From an uncultured Desulfuromonadales bacterium (GTDB lineage: Bacteria; Desulfobacterota; Desulfuromonadia; Geobacterales; CAIOGM01): a stretch of 33,104 nucleotides of DNA. Every line of letters begins with the position of its first letter. Position 1 is the first letter of the stretch. The translations under genes were made by a program, and so were the position numbers. This document shows, piece by piece, positions 16,546 to 23,795 of the stretch. The stretch spans positions 1 to 33,104 of the forward strand of contig CAIYUY010000343.1 of NCBI GenBank assembly GCA_903929485.1, read 5' to 3'. Under the pieces are notes generated by a model, which made no database searches, had not been told where the DNA came from, and saw only the letters and a list, made by a program, of their open reading frames with translations.

Positions 16546-17635
16546 ACGGGGTTTCCCCCTGCGAACTCTCTCCGTCATGATGGTGATCGTACTGGCGATG
16601 GCGGCTTCGGTGTCTGCTGCTCCTCCCTTGGATGAAATTCGCTCCGTCATTGCCAAGAGACTCCTGCGACCGACGACTGATACATTACTGGTTGCACTGG
16701 AAGGCGGACATCTGAATGACGGGTTGAGGGGAATCGATCCTTATGCCTTCTACGTGGAGCCTCGGTTTCTCACGAGTAAATCCCCTCCCGCTCGGCGTCT
16801 TGGTGTTGAACTCTTTATGGTTAAATCCCAAGTCTGGGCCAAACCGGACCATGGAGGTCCTGCGGAAAAGGTGGGGATGCCCGAAATCGCTGCATTATTG
16901 GCGATCAATGGCAAGAGCGTTCAGGGAGATACCTTGGACCGAATTTCCCGTCTACTTGATGCTGCCAATCAAAAGGATGTGGTGATTCTCACTGTTGCCT
17001 CTTGTCCAGGCGGCAACGGGAAGAGCTACAAGGTCAGGCCGACCGCGAGTATATCTTCCTCCATCGATTTGCGCCGCAGCGGTTCAGTCATTGTCGTGCG
17101 TATCAGTGAGTTTGTTTCCCACGATACCGCTCCCGGTTTTTCAGCCAGGTTTACGGAGTCGGTGCGGCCCGGAGATCATGTTGTTTTGGACCTGCGCGGT
17201 TGCACCGGTGGAGATTTGTTCGAGGCTCTCGAAATCGCCGGGATGTTCGTTCCGGAAGGCTTGCCTTTGATCAGTACTTATGATCGTTCGGGAGTAGAGC
17301 AACTCTACCGATCACCGCCAGGCCGCAAACTGCGCAGTCCATTATGGCTACTCATCGACCGCCAGACTGCCAGTGCCGGAGAAATTCTTACGGGAATTCT
17401 CCAGTATCATCACCTTGCATGGATAGTCGGTGAACGAAGCTATGGTAAATGTGTATCGCAGACCCTTATCCCTCTTTCAGACGGCGGAGGGCTCTGGTTG
17501 ACCACCCTGGGGATCAGGTTCCCTGATTTTACATCATGCGCCGGAAATGGGGTAACGCCAAACATTCCCTATCCCGACATCTCAGTTAAAAAATTGAAAG
17601 ATGTAATTAATAAGATAAGCAGTTTAGGCAGGTAG
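16532..17635 (+). CDS. Periplasmic S41 (C-terminal processing) family protease
   Basis: Serine protease of the CtpA/tail-specific family, 367 residues. It has an N-terminal signal peptide (1-30, VSAAP), a divergent PDZ-like region (about 85-170; GGPAEKVGMPEIAALLAING), then the S41 core with VVLDLRGCTGGD, the catalytic Ser in RQTASAGEI (Ser281) and the general-base Lys in ERSYGKCVSQT (Lys306). It is complete but short, lacking the long C-terminal part of Prc. Its start overlaps the upstream lipoprotein gene by 14 bp, so it is translationally coupled and the last gene of the cluster. It may clip a periplasmic partner, perhaps the lipoproteins or the kinase or phosphatase tails; this is inference. 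Confidence 0.87.
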   Translation: MRQNKRGFPLRTLSVMMVIVLAMAASVSAAPPLDEIRSVIAKRLLRPTTDTLLVALEGGHLNDGLRGIDPYAFYVEPRFLTSKSPPARRLGVELFMVKSQVWAKPDHGGPAEKVGMPEIAALLAINGKSVQGDTLDRISRLLDAANQKDVVILTVASCPGGNGKSYKVRPTASISSSIDLRRSGSVIVVRISEFVSHDTAPGFSARFTESVRPGDHVVLDLRGCTGGDLFEALEIAGMFVPEGLPLISTYDRSGVEQLYRSPPGRKLRSPLWLLIDRQTASAGEILTGILQYHHLAWIVGERSYGKCVSQTLIPLSDGGGLWLTTLGIRFPDFTSCAGNGVTPNIPYPDISVKKLKDVINKISSLGR

Positions 17636-17714
17636 CAATTCGGGAAAGCAGAGGGAAACCTGAGGAAAGCACGGTATATAAGATTATACGTTTCATGAAT
17701 ATAACTTTATAACC

Positions 17715-18190
17715 TTAATACCTCAACTTTCGCAGTTGCCGATCTGTAGACAGCTGACTGATATTACACAGTTTACTCGGTATGCTGTCGTAATTCGTCG
17801 CAGACGGCATGGAACATGGTCCCGAGAGTTCGAGGATCGTTGGTGGTTCGTCGGGCCCGTTCCTGTATGATATATCGGCAGCAGCCCACCGTTGAATGGG
17901 CGACCAGGCATCGAAGGAGCGACTCTGAAACTCCTTGGCTAAATTCAGAAACGATTTGGCCATCTTGAAGGAGGTCTCGATGTCCCAGCGACGTCCGTAC
18001 AGCGCGATAATTTCTTCAGCGGTCAAGGTAGTGTCGGTGGACAGCAGCGCCAGCCACTTTTTTGATCGGCGATCGCGAACGATGACGATTTTAGCGGGAA
18101 CCGGGACTCCTTGTTCGTCTGCACCGATGGTGACCATTACTTCGGCCAGCACCTTGGCTCGCCCACAGCATATGAATGGATAAAAATGGA
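17715..18190 (-). pseudogene. Broken IS4-type transposase
   Basis: Leftward reading gives a DDE transposase C-terminal part: KVLAEVMVTIGADEQG, KKWLALLSTDTTLTAEEI and YGRRWDIETSFKMAKSFLNL, the last holding the catalytic Glu region of IS4-family enzymes. After EFQSRSFDA the frame shifts: the continuation (VAHSTVGCCRYIIQERARRT, then GTMFHAVCDELRQHTE) lies in another frame and then meets stops. The N-terminal half, with the first two Asp residues, is deleted; homology jumps from the IS end repeat (18192-18395) into mid-gene. It is inactive in cis. It lies just after the S41 gene and may mark the edge of the cluster. Confidence 0.8.
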
Positions 18191-18191
18191 T

Positions 18192-18395
18192 AAGGGGCCG
18201 TGAAGGGAAGGGGTGAGCCAACCGATGAGGATGGCTCATTATTCGTTTTCGCGCAGTTTTTTCCGGATAAACCCAAAAGTTCGGCGCGCCGAACAAAGTA
18301 AGCTAACTATCCGTACATATTCAGAAAAAATGGCAAAAAACGTGAAAAAAACGAGGCGTTTCGGCTATCGCTTTTTTCACATTCTCATAATTGCC
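18192..18395. repeat. 204-bp dispersed repeat, copy B
   Basis: Same length and orientation as 6184-6387, including the 16-bp palindrome GTTCGGCGCGCCGAAC (18279-18294). It lies directly upstream (on the minus strand) of the transposase remnant, so it is probably the 5' end region of that IS. Terminal inverted repeats or target duplications could not be identified. Confidence 0.8.
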
Positions 18396-18466
18396 GTACT
18401 TCCCCTTGGTGGATAACCGTACGGGGAGTGAAACCTGTCGCGGACGCGGCATTGTGCGAACAAAAA

Positions 18467-18500
18467 AAAACCCGCTGAATAATCAGCGGGTTTTGTTTTT
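18467..18500. terminator. Bidirectional rho-independent terminator
   Basis: Perfect stem CCCGCTGA/TCAGCGGG (18471-18478 and 18483-18490) with loop ATAA, a T-rich run to the right and an A run to the left, so it can stop transcription in both directions. It separates the IS remnant from the prophage genes that run leftward toward it. Confidence 0.85.
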
Positions 18501-18646
18501 CCGGGTGGTGCGAAGGCGGGGATGGAGTGATTTTGTAACGTGCTGTGTTTTATGGTTATTTGGGAGGATTGAATTTTTCATGTGTTGTCGGCTGTGTTGT
18601 TGTAAGCAAACTCGTTAGCTTGCGCTACCGCGAAACACCTTCTTGC

Positions 18647-18880
18647 TCAATGGATTAGCTTGACTACTGTGGCGACTAGACCGACGGTCACGACAATCAT
18701 ACCGGCTAACTTGATAATTAGACGGTGCTCCATTTCTCGCAGATCGGACTTAGTGGCAACTTCGGCTTCTACATGGGCATCCCGAAAAGCTTCGGTAATG
18801 GCTATGGCTTGGCTTTCGTTTAAACCCGATTCTTTGAGCCGGGTAACAAACTTCAAAGTGTCAAATGTTATTGTTGCCAT
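18647..18880 (-). CDS. DUF1640-like coiled-coil membrane protein
   Basis: Small 77-residue protein: MATITFDTLKFVTRLKESG, a helical stretch rich in Ala and Glu, the ATKSDLREMEHRL segment, and a C-terminal membrane helix (about 57-75, MIVVTVGLVATVVKL). This order is that of DUF1640/CCDC90-like proteins, often found in mobile regions; their function is unknown. GAGGAG lies upstream of the start. Last gene of the leftward prophage group, reading into the bidirectional terminator. Confidence 0.75.
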   Translation of the reverse strand: MATITFDTLKFVTRLKESGLNESQAIAITEAFRDAHVEAEVATKSDLREMEHRLIIKLAGMIVVTVGLVATVVKLIH

Positions 18881-18952
18881 GGTAGTTCTCCTCTCTTTGC
18901 AGCTTCTGTATCACCCACTTCATCCTTATTATGTCGCCCATCTCATCTCGTT

Positions 18953-20413
18953 TCAACCTCCTGTATTTGTGGTGGAGCTTATAACTTGTACACCGTTAGT
19001 CTGCCCGGTCACTCCTGCCATAAATGCTACTGCTTCAGGATCTGTTATTATGTTATTCGGATAAAATGGCATAGCTAGTTTGAGCCCTGAAAGCGTCCGG
19101 CAACGACTCAAAGCAACATACGCTTGACCAGAGCTAAATGCTCCACCCTTAAAATCTACGTTAATTCTATCGAACGACAAACCTTGTGATTTGTGAATAG
19201 TCACCGCCCAGGCAAGAACTAGAGGGAATTGTTCAGCCTTACCCACCTCCTGCTCTTCGAGCTCTCCCGTACGCTCATTTATTCTATACCTGACATCTCC
19301 CCATACAACTCGACGAACGGTAACGGTGTCACCATGTAACTCTACCACTACACGATCATTATGCAGTTCAATTATTTTCCCTATTTCTCCGTTCATCCAA
19401 GCCTTACTATTTTTGTTAAACATAACTGGAACGCCAATCTTAAGCATAAGGTTGCGCTCGAAAGGAAGATTTTCTTCAACTGTAATTTTGGCGAAACTTC
19501 CTTCAAGTCGTGCAGAGTAACTGACAACATCTCCAGGATGATTATAAAGACTATTTGAGTTTATCGCAAAAGCTAGACTACAAAAACAAGTAACTGTAAT
19601 ATAAAAAGGGTTGTCTGATGTTTTGAATCCCTCGTCAACGCATGAATTGAGAGTTTCGATATCCGAATTGTTAATATTACCCTTGCGGATTCTTCCCAAA
19701 ATTTCACTAAAATCTATTTCAGCTTGGCGATACACGGTAGTTAGTTCAAAAACAACAGGAGCAGAATGTTGCCAGCCAGTACAGCCCCAAAAAAAGAATT
19801 GCTTGTAACCTATTTTTAGCATTAGTCTTTCATCGACCTTATTGACGACCGGAGGCAACTGGAGGGGATCCCCAACTAATATTATCTGCACTCCTCCAAA
19901 TGGTTTTTTAGGGTCTTTACCATTTCGCCTCATGAAATGATCTGTACCGCCGAGTAGATCGCAACGCACCATGGATATTTCGTCGATGATGATGATATCG
20001 CAGGCCTGCGCTTTACCTCTGTTTAACTTATTAGATTTGATATGTTTTTTAGTAATTACTTCTGGAGGGAATTGACAAAAGGAATGAATTGTTTGACCAC
20101 AAATATTCAGTGCAGCAATTCCGGTTGGTGCGAGCATAACAATTTTACGTGTAGTTAATCCCCGAAGATGTGAAATAAGTGTTGATTTGCCAGTGCCCGC
20201 CTGGCCGGTAATAAAAATATTTTCGCCTCGTTGAAAAGCGGCGATAATTGGAATCCACTCTTCTTTGATTTCATAAGTTGGTTTCGGTTCTGGTAGGGTT
20301 CGAACATTTCTGGTAATATTTTTTTCTACGGATTTAATGACAATAGGTGGCTCAAACAGCGTTGATTCCGCTGATTTAACTGGAACAAATAGGGTGCGCA
20401 ACCAACGTAACAT
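18953..20413 (-). CDS. Pif1-like ATP-dependent DNA helicase
   Basis: Superfamily 1B helicase of 486 residues. Motifs in order: Walker A GQAGTGKST (70-78), APTGIAALN (95-103), Walker B IIIDEISM (141-148), GDPLQLPPV (181-189), TVYRQ, a beta-rich insert (about 300-400) and the C-terminal SF1 motif TIHKSQGLSFDRINV (405-419) with GQAYVALSRCRTLSGL (429-444). The set is diagnostic of Pif1/RecD2-like enzymes, which unwind 5' to 3' and clear G-quadruplexes or hybrids. It carries an N-terminal extension and is AT-richer than flanking genes. It sits in the lysogeny direction just downstream of a CI-like repressor, an unusual place for a replication helicase, so it may act as a cargo or defence gene expressed from the prophage. 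GGAG lies upstream of the start. Confidence 0.88.
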   Translation of the reverse strand: MLRWLRTLFVPVKSAESTLFEPPIVIKSVEKNITRNVRTLPEPKPTYEIKEEWIPIIAAFQRGENIFITGQAGTGKSTLISHLRGLTTRKIVMLAPTGIAALNICGQTIHSFCQFPPEVITKKHIKSNKLNRGKAQACDIIIIDEISMVRCDLLGGTDHFMRRNGKDPKKPFGGVQIILVGDPLQLPPVVNKVDERLMLKIGYKQFFFWGCTGWQHSAPVVFELTTVYRQAEIDFSEILGRIRKGNINNSDIETLNSCVDEGFKTSDNPFYITVTCFCSLAFAINSNSLYNHPGDVVSYSARLEGSFAKITVEENLPFERNLMLKIGVPVMFNKNSKAWMNGEIGKIIELHNDRVVVELHGDTVTVRRVVWGDVRYRINERTGELEEQEVGKAEQFPLVLAWAVTIHKSQGLSFDRINVDFKGGAFSSGQAYVALSRCRTLSGLKLAMPFYPNNIITDPEAVAFMAGVTGQTNGVQVISSTTNTGG

Positions 20414-20450
20414 GTACTTACTCCAGAATGTACTTATCTATGCGATCCGC

Positions 20451-20882
20451 TTAAACTGCATCTTTTCCCTGCCTATCTTTTATCAACTCAAGGAATTGTT
20501 CCTCTTTCTGAACACCTCGCTGAATACCCTTCTTAGTGTCACCGTCCATATTCCTCATCATCTGCACTACAGATTTAATCTCAGAATTGTTCCGGAGCAC
20601 ATCCAGAAGATCTAACTCTTCATCGCTGAAACCAATTGCCTTTAATCTTAGATATATTTCACCTACTCCACTTATTACCCATTCGTAGTTAATTCCGCGA
20701 TCGACACATGAAAGCCTGATCTTTTCAAGTGGAAGCGTTCCCCTATTCTTCCGTACCGATAAAGCATCTTTTTTGTAACCTAAAATTTCGGCAACTTTCT
20801 GCTCACTGTCTACGCTGAAGGCAATCATCATCCTGTTTATAATTTCTTGGATACTTTCACGTGAAAGTTTTTCAGTTGACAT
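20451..20882 (-). CDS. CI-like phage repressor (HTH N-terminal domain)
   Basis: 143-residue regulator. Residues about 10-80 match the bacteriophage CI repressor HTH domain: EIINRMMIAFSVDSEQKVAE, LGYKKDALSVRKNRGTLPLE, then a CVDRGINYEWVISGVGEIY segment. The second half is charged and helical (ELDLLDVLRNNSEIKSVVQM) rather than a LexA-type peptidase, so it would not self-cleave on SOS; release from lysogeny would need another route. Transcribed leftward together with the helicase, 37 bp apart. It probably binds the short upstream region with the inverted repeat at 20920-20937. Confidence 0.8.
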   Translation of the reverse strand: MSTEKLSRESIQEIINRMMIAFSVDSEQKVAEILGYKKDALSVRKNRGTLPLEKIRLSCVDRGINYEWVISGVGEIYLRLKAIGFSDEELDLLDVLRNNSEIKSVVQMMRNMDGDTKKGIQRGVQKEEQFLELIKDRQGKDAV

Positions 20883-20937
20883 TTGAAAGCCACTCCGTTA
20901 ATGTGTATATCAGTGATGCAAGTTACAACTGCAACTT
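20883..20937. promoter_or_regulatory. Candidate divergent promoters and repressor operator
   Basis: Rightward: TTGAAA (20883-20888), 17-bp spacer, TATATC (20906-20911). Leftward: TTGCAG (complement of 20929-20934), 19-bp spacer, TATACA (complement of 20904-20909). The -10 regions overlap. An inverted repeat AAGTT-8-AACTT (20920-20937) overlaps the leftward -35 and could be the repressor's operator. This resembles a phage switch but is unproven. Confidence 0.45.
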
Positions 20938-20963
20938 ACCGGTGAGGGGAATAAGACATGAAA

Positions 20964-21344
20964 TTAACCGTCTCTATTATCGCTTTTCAGATGTGCCTCG
21001 TGGGCAGCGCCTACGGTCTCGCGGATGTTGGCCAGCACCCGAGTAAGCTCGTCACTACTCAGGTGCTTGTCGACAACGCTATCCATCAGCCTGACCAAGT
21101 GAAAAATGTAAAGATCGATAGCGGCGACCGCTTGGCTCTCACCACCGTTCCGGACGCATTGCAACGCGGCGGCACGATCCAGGGACCAACACTTAAAAGC
21201 GGTGCTGATAGCCAACTCGCGCCGGTGCCGCCGGTCCTCGCCGCGTCGGGTGATCCATTGGCCAAGAAGCATGACTGTGCCTGTGATACCTGCGCTCAGT
21301 ACCGAGATGACCGCAGGCTTATCAAGGAAAACTTCGAATATCAT
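20964..21344 (-). CDS. Small inner-membrane phage protein, function unknown
   Basis: 126 residues: one N-terminal membrane helix (about 10-30, PAVISVLSAGITGTVMLLG), a highly basic turn ITRRGEDRRHRREL, then a helical cytoplasmic domain with AIDLYIFHLVRLMDSVVD and SSDELTRVLANIRETV. The ELAI...DLYIFHL pattern recalls short membrane proteins of unknown function seen in prophages. Start 21344 is preferred because AAGGAAGG precedes it; an in-frame start lies 60 bases further out. A rightward frame (20958-21425) opens on the other strand, but codon choice here (CTG, ATC, GAG, CGG) favours the leftward gene. It would be co-transcribed with the repressor. Confidence 0.65.
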   Translation of the reverse strand: MIFEVFLDKPAVISVLSAGITGTVMLLGQWITRRGEDRRHRRELAISTAFKCWSLDRAAALQCVRNGGESQAVAAIDLYIFHLVRLMDSVVDKHLSSDELTRVLANIRETVGAAHEAHLKSDNRDG

Positions 21345-21483
21345 GAAACCTTCCTTACCTTTGGGGGTGTCGGCATGGTGATATTGGTGATGTTGCAAAT
21401 TCAAGACTGGATTTCAAGATATTAAAAAATAGCTTCCACCACCAAACCGCAAACGGAACCCAGTATAGCAGAAAAGGTGAATC

Positions 21484-21735
21484 ATGGAACTTAAAAACAC
21501 GCGCGCGTTAATGCGGGAAAAGTGCCTTGTTATCCGCCGTATCGCCTTGAAACATGGCTTCGTGCCGGGATCGTTCCAACGAGTGCTTACCGGAGCGTTT
21601 GAACCGCCACCCAACCCCAACGCGAAGTATTGGCGGATGGTCCGCGCTCTTCGTGATGAAGGTTTGCTGTGCGACGAGCTGGAGATACCTGAACCGATTG
21701 TTGTTATGGACGCCATGAAGCGGAGGAAACGGTGA
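21484..21735 (+). CDS. Small phage protein, possible HTH regulator
   Basis: 83 residues, rich in Arg and Lys, with KCLVIRRIALKHGFVPGSF followed by KYWRMVRALRDEGLL, a helix-turn-helix-like arrangement. It is the first gene of the rightward early operon after the switch, where a Cro-like protein would be expected; the family is not recognised. AAAGGTG precedes ATG 21484. The stop overlaps the start of the next gene by one base. Confidence 0.6.
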   Translation: MELKNTRALMREKCLVIRRIALKHGFVPGSFQRVLTGAFEPPPNPNAKYWRMVRALRDEGLLCDELEIPEPIVVMDAMKRRKR

Positions 21736-21974
21736 TGAAGGAACAAGACGCCAAGGAGCGGTTACCGGGGTTCGATGACAAACCCTGCCCGTTTTGCGGG
21801 AACAATGACAGTTATCTTGATGAAGATGTGCTGGGGGAAACCCTGACGGTTTATTTCGTCTGCTGTCCGATCTGCGAAGCGGAAGGGCCGCTGGGACTGA
21901 CGACGGATGAAGCGCTTTGGAGCTGGAACCGTCGGGACGATACGCACAACCGGTCACCCTGGAGAACGCCATGA
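21735..21974 (+). CDS. Lar-like zinc-finger protein
   Basis: 79 residues with KPCPFCGNNDSYLDED, then VYFVCCPICEAEGPLG and TTDEALWSWNRR. The CPFCG...CxxC...A...WNRR order is the Lar (restriction alleviation) family signature, small phage proteins that lessen type I restriction or modulate the methylase. ATG 21735 is preferred to an overlapping GTG at 21732 because GGAGG lies eight bases upstream. Part of a chain of overlapping early genes. That the host carries remnants of a type I system nearby is suggestive only. Confidence 0.75.
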   Translation: MKEQDAKERLPGFDDKPCPFCGNNDSYLDEDVLGETLTVYFVCCPICEAEGPLGLTTDEALWSWNRRDDTHNRSPWRTP

Positions 21975-22228
21975 TCTGCCCCCGCTGTGATTGCCACCAT
22001 GATGAGAGTTTTGACCTGTATGAGGGAAAAGATGAGTGGTGCACGGACTGCACCCGCGATTTTTCCACAGGGGTTATCATCGTCAACCGAAAAGTCGCGG
22101 AAGACGTGTTGCTGTATCTGAGCATCGGGGACGGGATGATGTTGACCCACCTGGACGATGCCTCCGATTTTGCCGCATCGGCGGCGGCGATCATCCTTAC
22201 CGCCGTGCGTGAAGGAAAATTATCATGA
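21971..22228 (+). CDS. Small zinc-ribbon phage protein
   Basis: 85 residues. The N-terminal part has CPRCDCHHDES and WCTDC, a probable zinc site, followed by TGVIIVNRKVAEDVLLYLS and an Ala-rich end (AASAAAIILTAV). Start ATG 21971 overlaps the previous stop (ATGA) and CTGGAG lies upstream. No family recognised. Position in the overlapping early operon supports it as a real gene. Confidence 0.65.
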   Translation: MICPRCDCHHDESFDLYEGKDEWCTDCTRDFSTGVIIVNRKVAEDVLLYLSIGDGMMLTHLDDASDFAASAAAIILTAVREGKLS

Positions 22229-22539
22229 TCCTCTCTTCCTCCGAGATTGCCGAGATTGCCGGAGCGTTGCGGGCGGAACTGTTGCCGCTGGTGCTGGAGC
22301 AGCTCCGCGTGGAGGGGGCCGAACAGATGACGAGGCAACTGCGCCAAGCATTGCACCGGACGAATGAACCGCGCCTGTTGCGCCTTCCGGAGGTCTGCGC
22401 TCGGGTGGGGTACAAATCAAGCAAGGTGTGGGAGCTGGCGAAACAGGGGCTCTTCCCCCAGGCGGTGAAGTTGGGGCCGAGAGTGTCGGCATGGCGGGAG
22501 CATGAAATCAGTGAATGGGTGAGAGAGCACGCGGCGTAA
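22225..22539 (+). CDS. AlpA-family helix-turn-helix regulator
   Basis: 104 residues. The C-terminal half holds LRLPEVCARVGYKSSKVWEL, then KQGLFPQAVKLGPRVSAWRE and EISEWVREHAA, the MerR-like winged helix of AlpA/excisionase proteins. The N-terminal helix pair (SEIAEIAGALRAELLP) is an added segment, probably for dimerisation. AlpA proteins activate or repress prophage and excision genes. It starts in an ATGA overlap with the previous gene. Which promoter it controls cannot be seen. Confidence 0.82.
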   Translation: MILSSSEIAEIAGALRAELLPLVLEQLRVEGAEQMTRQLRQALHRTNEPRLLRLPEVCARVGYKSSKVWELAKQGLFPQAVKLGPRVSAWREHEISEWVREHAA

Positions 22540-22561
22540 CAGCAACCGGAAGGGTGAGACT

Positions 22562-22732
22562 ATGGCAGAGGGACGGGTAAGAATCGGAGCGGTGGAGATG
22601 CCGGTGAGTTCGGCCAGGATCATCGTCATGGAAGCCAAGAAGCGCGGCGTGGCGGCAAGCGTGGTGGCGAGCGAATACGGAAAAGTGCGGGGATACCTGG
22701 ATAACAGGGGGAGTACTGTTCATGCGAGGTAA
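22562..22732 (+). CDS. 56-residue phage ORF
   Basis: Short frame with a good ribosome site (AAGGGTGAG, spacing about 4). The product is MAEGRVRIGAVEMPVSSARI, then basic and Ala/Val-rich, with SVVASEYGKVRGYLDN. Tight packing between AlpA and the next gene (11-bp overlap) supports it. Function unknown. Confidence 0.5.
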   Translation: MAEGRVRIGAVEMPVSSARIIVMEAKKRGVAASVVASEYGKVRGYLDNRGSTVHAR

Positions 22733-22985
22733 GGATCTTAGGACCAGTCGCACCGGCCACGTCTATATACTATATCTGCTGATAATTACCGTATCCCTGG
22801 CGACGGTGGCCATGGAAAACCACCATCGGGAACGATCTCTAGAACTGATGCAAAAGTACCGCCGCCACCCCAGCGCGGATCTGGTGCAACTGGCCAGTCA
22901 AGCCGATCCGCTGAACAAGGAATGGTCCGACGAACAAGAGCGGTTGATTTGCCGGGAATACGGCTGGATCAGGGGGGAAGAATGA
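22722..22985 (+). CDS. Small single-pass membrane protein
   Basis: 87 residues with one membrane helix (about 12-31, GHVYILYLLIITVSLATVAM) and a charged cytoplasmic or periplasmic tail (HHRERSLELMQKYRRHPSAD, then EERLICREYGWI-like segment). GGGGGAG precedes the start by eight bases. The next gene starts in an ATGA overlap. Family not recognised. Confidence 0.6.
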   Translation: MRGKDLRTSRTGHVYILYLLIITVSLATVAMENHHRERSLELMQKYRRHPSADLVQLASQADPLNKEWSDEQERLICREYGWIRGEE

Positions 22986-23554
22986 GCCCCGCAATTAAGA
23001 CACCACTCTGCCAGGTCTGCGGGAAGGAGATCCCGCGCGGTAAGGATGAAGATAACTGTCGATACCTATCTCGTGTCGCCTGTTCCTTGGCATGTGGCTG
23101 CACGATGAAGGGAGAGCGCCCCGCCGATCTGTTACCGAAACATTGTGAATGTTGCGGCAAGGATTTTACACGGGAACAAAACTTAAGACTGGACCGGTGG
23201 CGGCGGCAACGCTTTTGCTCTGTCGCCTGCGCCTCACAGGAGCGGGAGCGGGTGAAATTGGAACTGAAAAAAAAGAATCCCGAGCCGGTGAACCGGTGCG
23301 CGGTCTGTGGGGTGGAGTTCAGCCGACGCAAAACGGAACAACTGAACAATTACCGTCGACGCACGGCATGTACTCCTCAATGCGCCCTGACGACCATCAA
23401 GAACGCCCGCAAACTGGCCGATACCGGCCAGGAATGGCGAGTTCCGAGAGTATCAGCCATTGCCCAGGCGAACGAGGAGGCAATCCAGCGGGAAGCCATG
23501 ATGCTGAATCCGCTGTATCGACAACGGATGTTCCGAGGAGCGTTGGGGGTGTAA
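22982..23554 (+). CDS. Multi-zinc-finger phage protein
   Basis: 190 residues with three successive Cys-rich modules: CQVCGKEI...CSLAC (10-38), CECCGKDF...CSVAC (about 55-84) and CAVCGVEFSRR...CTPQC (about 109-136). Each has two Cys pairs about 24-29 residues apart, as in treble-clef or HNH-like fingers, but no HNH His-Asn pair is seen. The basic C-terminal part ends LYRQRMFRGALGV. Start ATG 22982 overlaps the previous stop, with AGGGGGGAAG upstream. Probably nucleic-acid binding; target unknown. Triple repetition suggests internal duplication. Confidence 0.72.
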   Translation: MSPAIKTPLCQVCGKEIPRGKDEDNCRYLSRVACSLACGCTMKGERPADLLPKHCECCGKDFTREQNLRLDRWRRQRFCSVACASQERERVKLELKKKNPEPVNRCAVCGVEFSRRKTEQLNNYRRRTACTPQCALTTIKNARKLADTGQEWRVPRVSAIAQANEEAIQREAMMLNPLYRQRMFRGALGV

Positions 23555-23597
23555 AACGTAGGGGCGCATAGTCATGTTCCCTTTGAAGGATGAAATC

Positions 23598-23795
23598 ATG
23601 ACGATTGAAGAGGCTCTTAACTACGCGGACCATGTGAAGTATCTGGGGCACGGCTATGAATCGGCCACGGCGGTGAATATGCTTGCGGATGAAGTGGGAC
23701 AGCTCCGGGAACTTAACCGGGAATTGGTGCTTCAAGCCGAGGCGCTGATAACGGAACTGGAAGTGTACCGCTCCGCGATCTGGAGTACTCCTTGA
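23598..23795 (+). CDS. Small helical phage protein
   Basis: 65 residues beginning MTIEEALNYADHVKYLGHGY, then a leucine-heptad helix (LADEVGQLRELNRELVLQAE). ATG 23598 with AAGGATG upstream is preferred to ATG 23574. Likely dimeric coiled coil; function unknown. It ends in the same bases where the next small frame begins. Confidence 0.55.
   Translation: MTIEEALNYADHVKYLGHGYESATAVNMLADEVGQLRELNRELVLQAEALITELEVYRSAIWSTP

Noticed and set aside
8568-17635. Type VI secretion regulatory locus
   Set aside because: Kinase, phosphatase and FHA recall PpkA/PppA/Fha, but no sheath, VgrG, Hcp, ClpV or TssJ-M gene is present.
17636-17714. Right terminal inverted repeat of the IS remnant
   Set aside because: No sequence here matches the outer end of the 204-bp repeat in inverted orientation, so the IS ends cannot be fixed.
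20958-21425. 155-residue rightward frame with signal-like start
   Set aside because: It lies opposite a leftward frame with better codon use and a recognisable membrane-protein pattern; listed only as a question.
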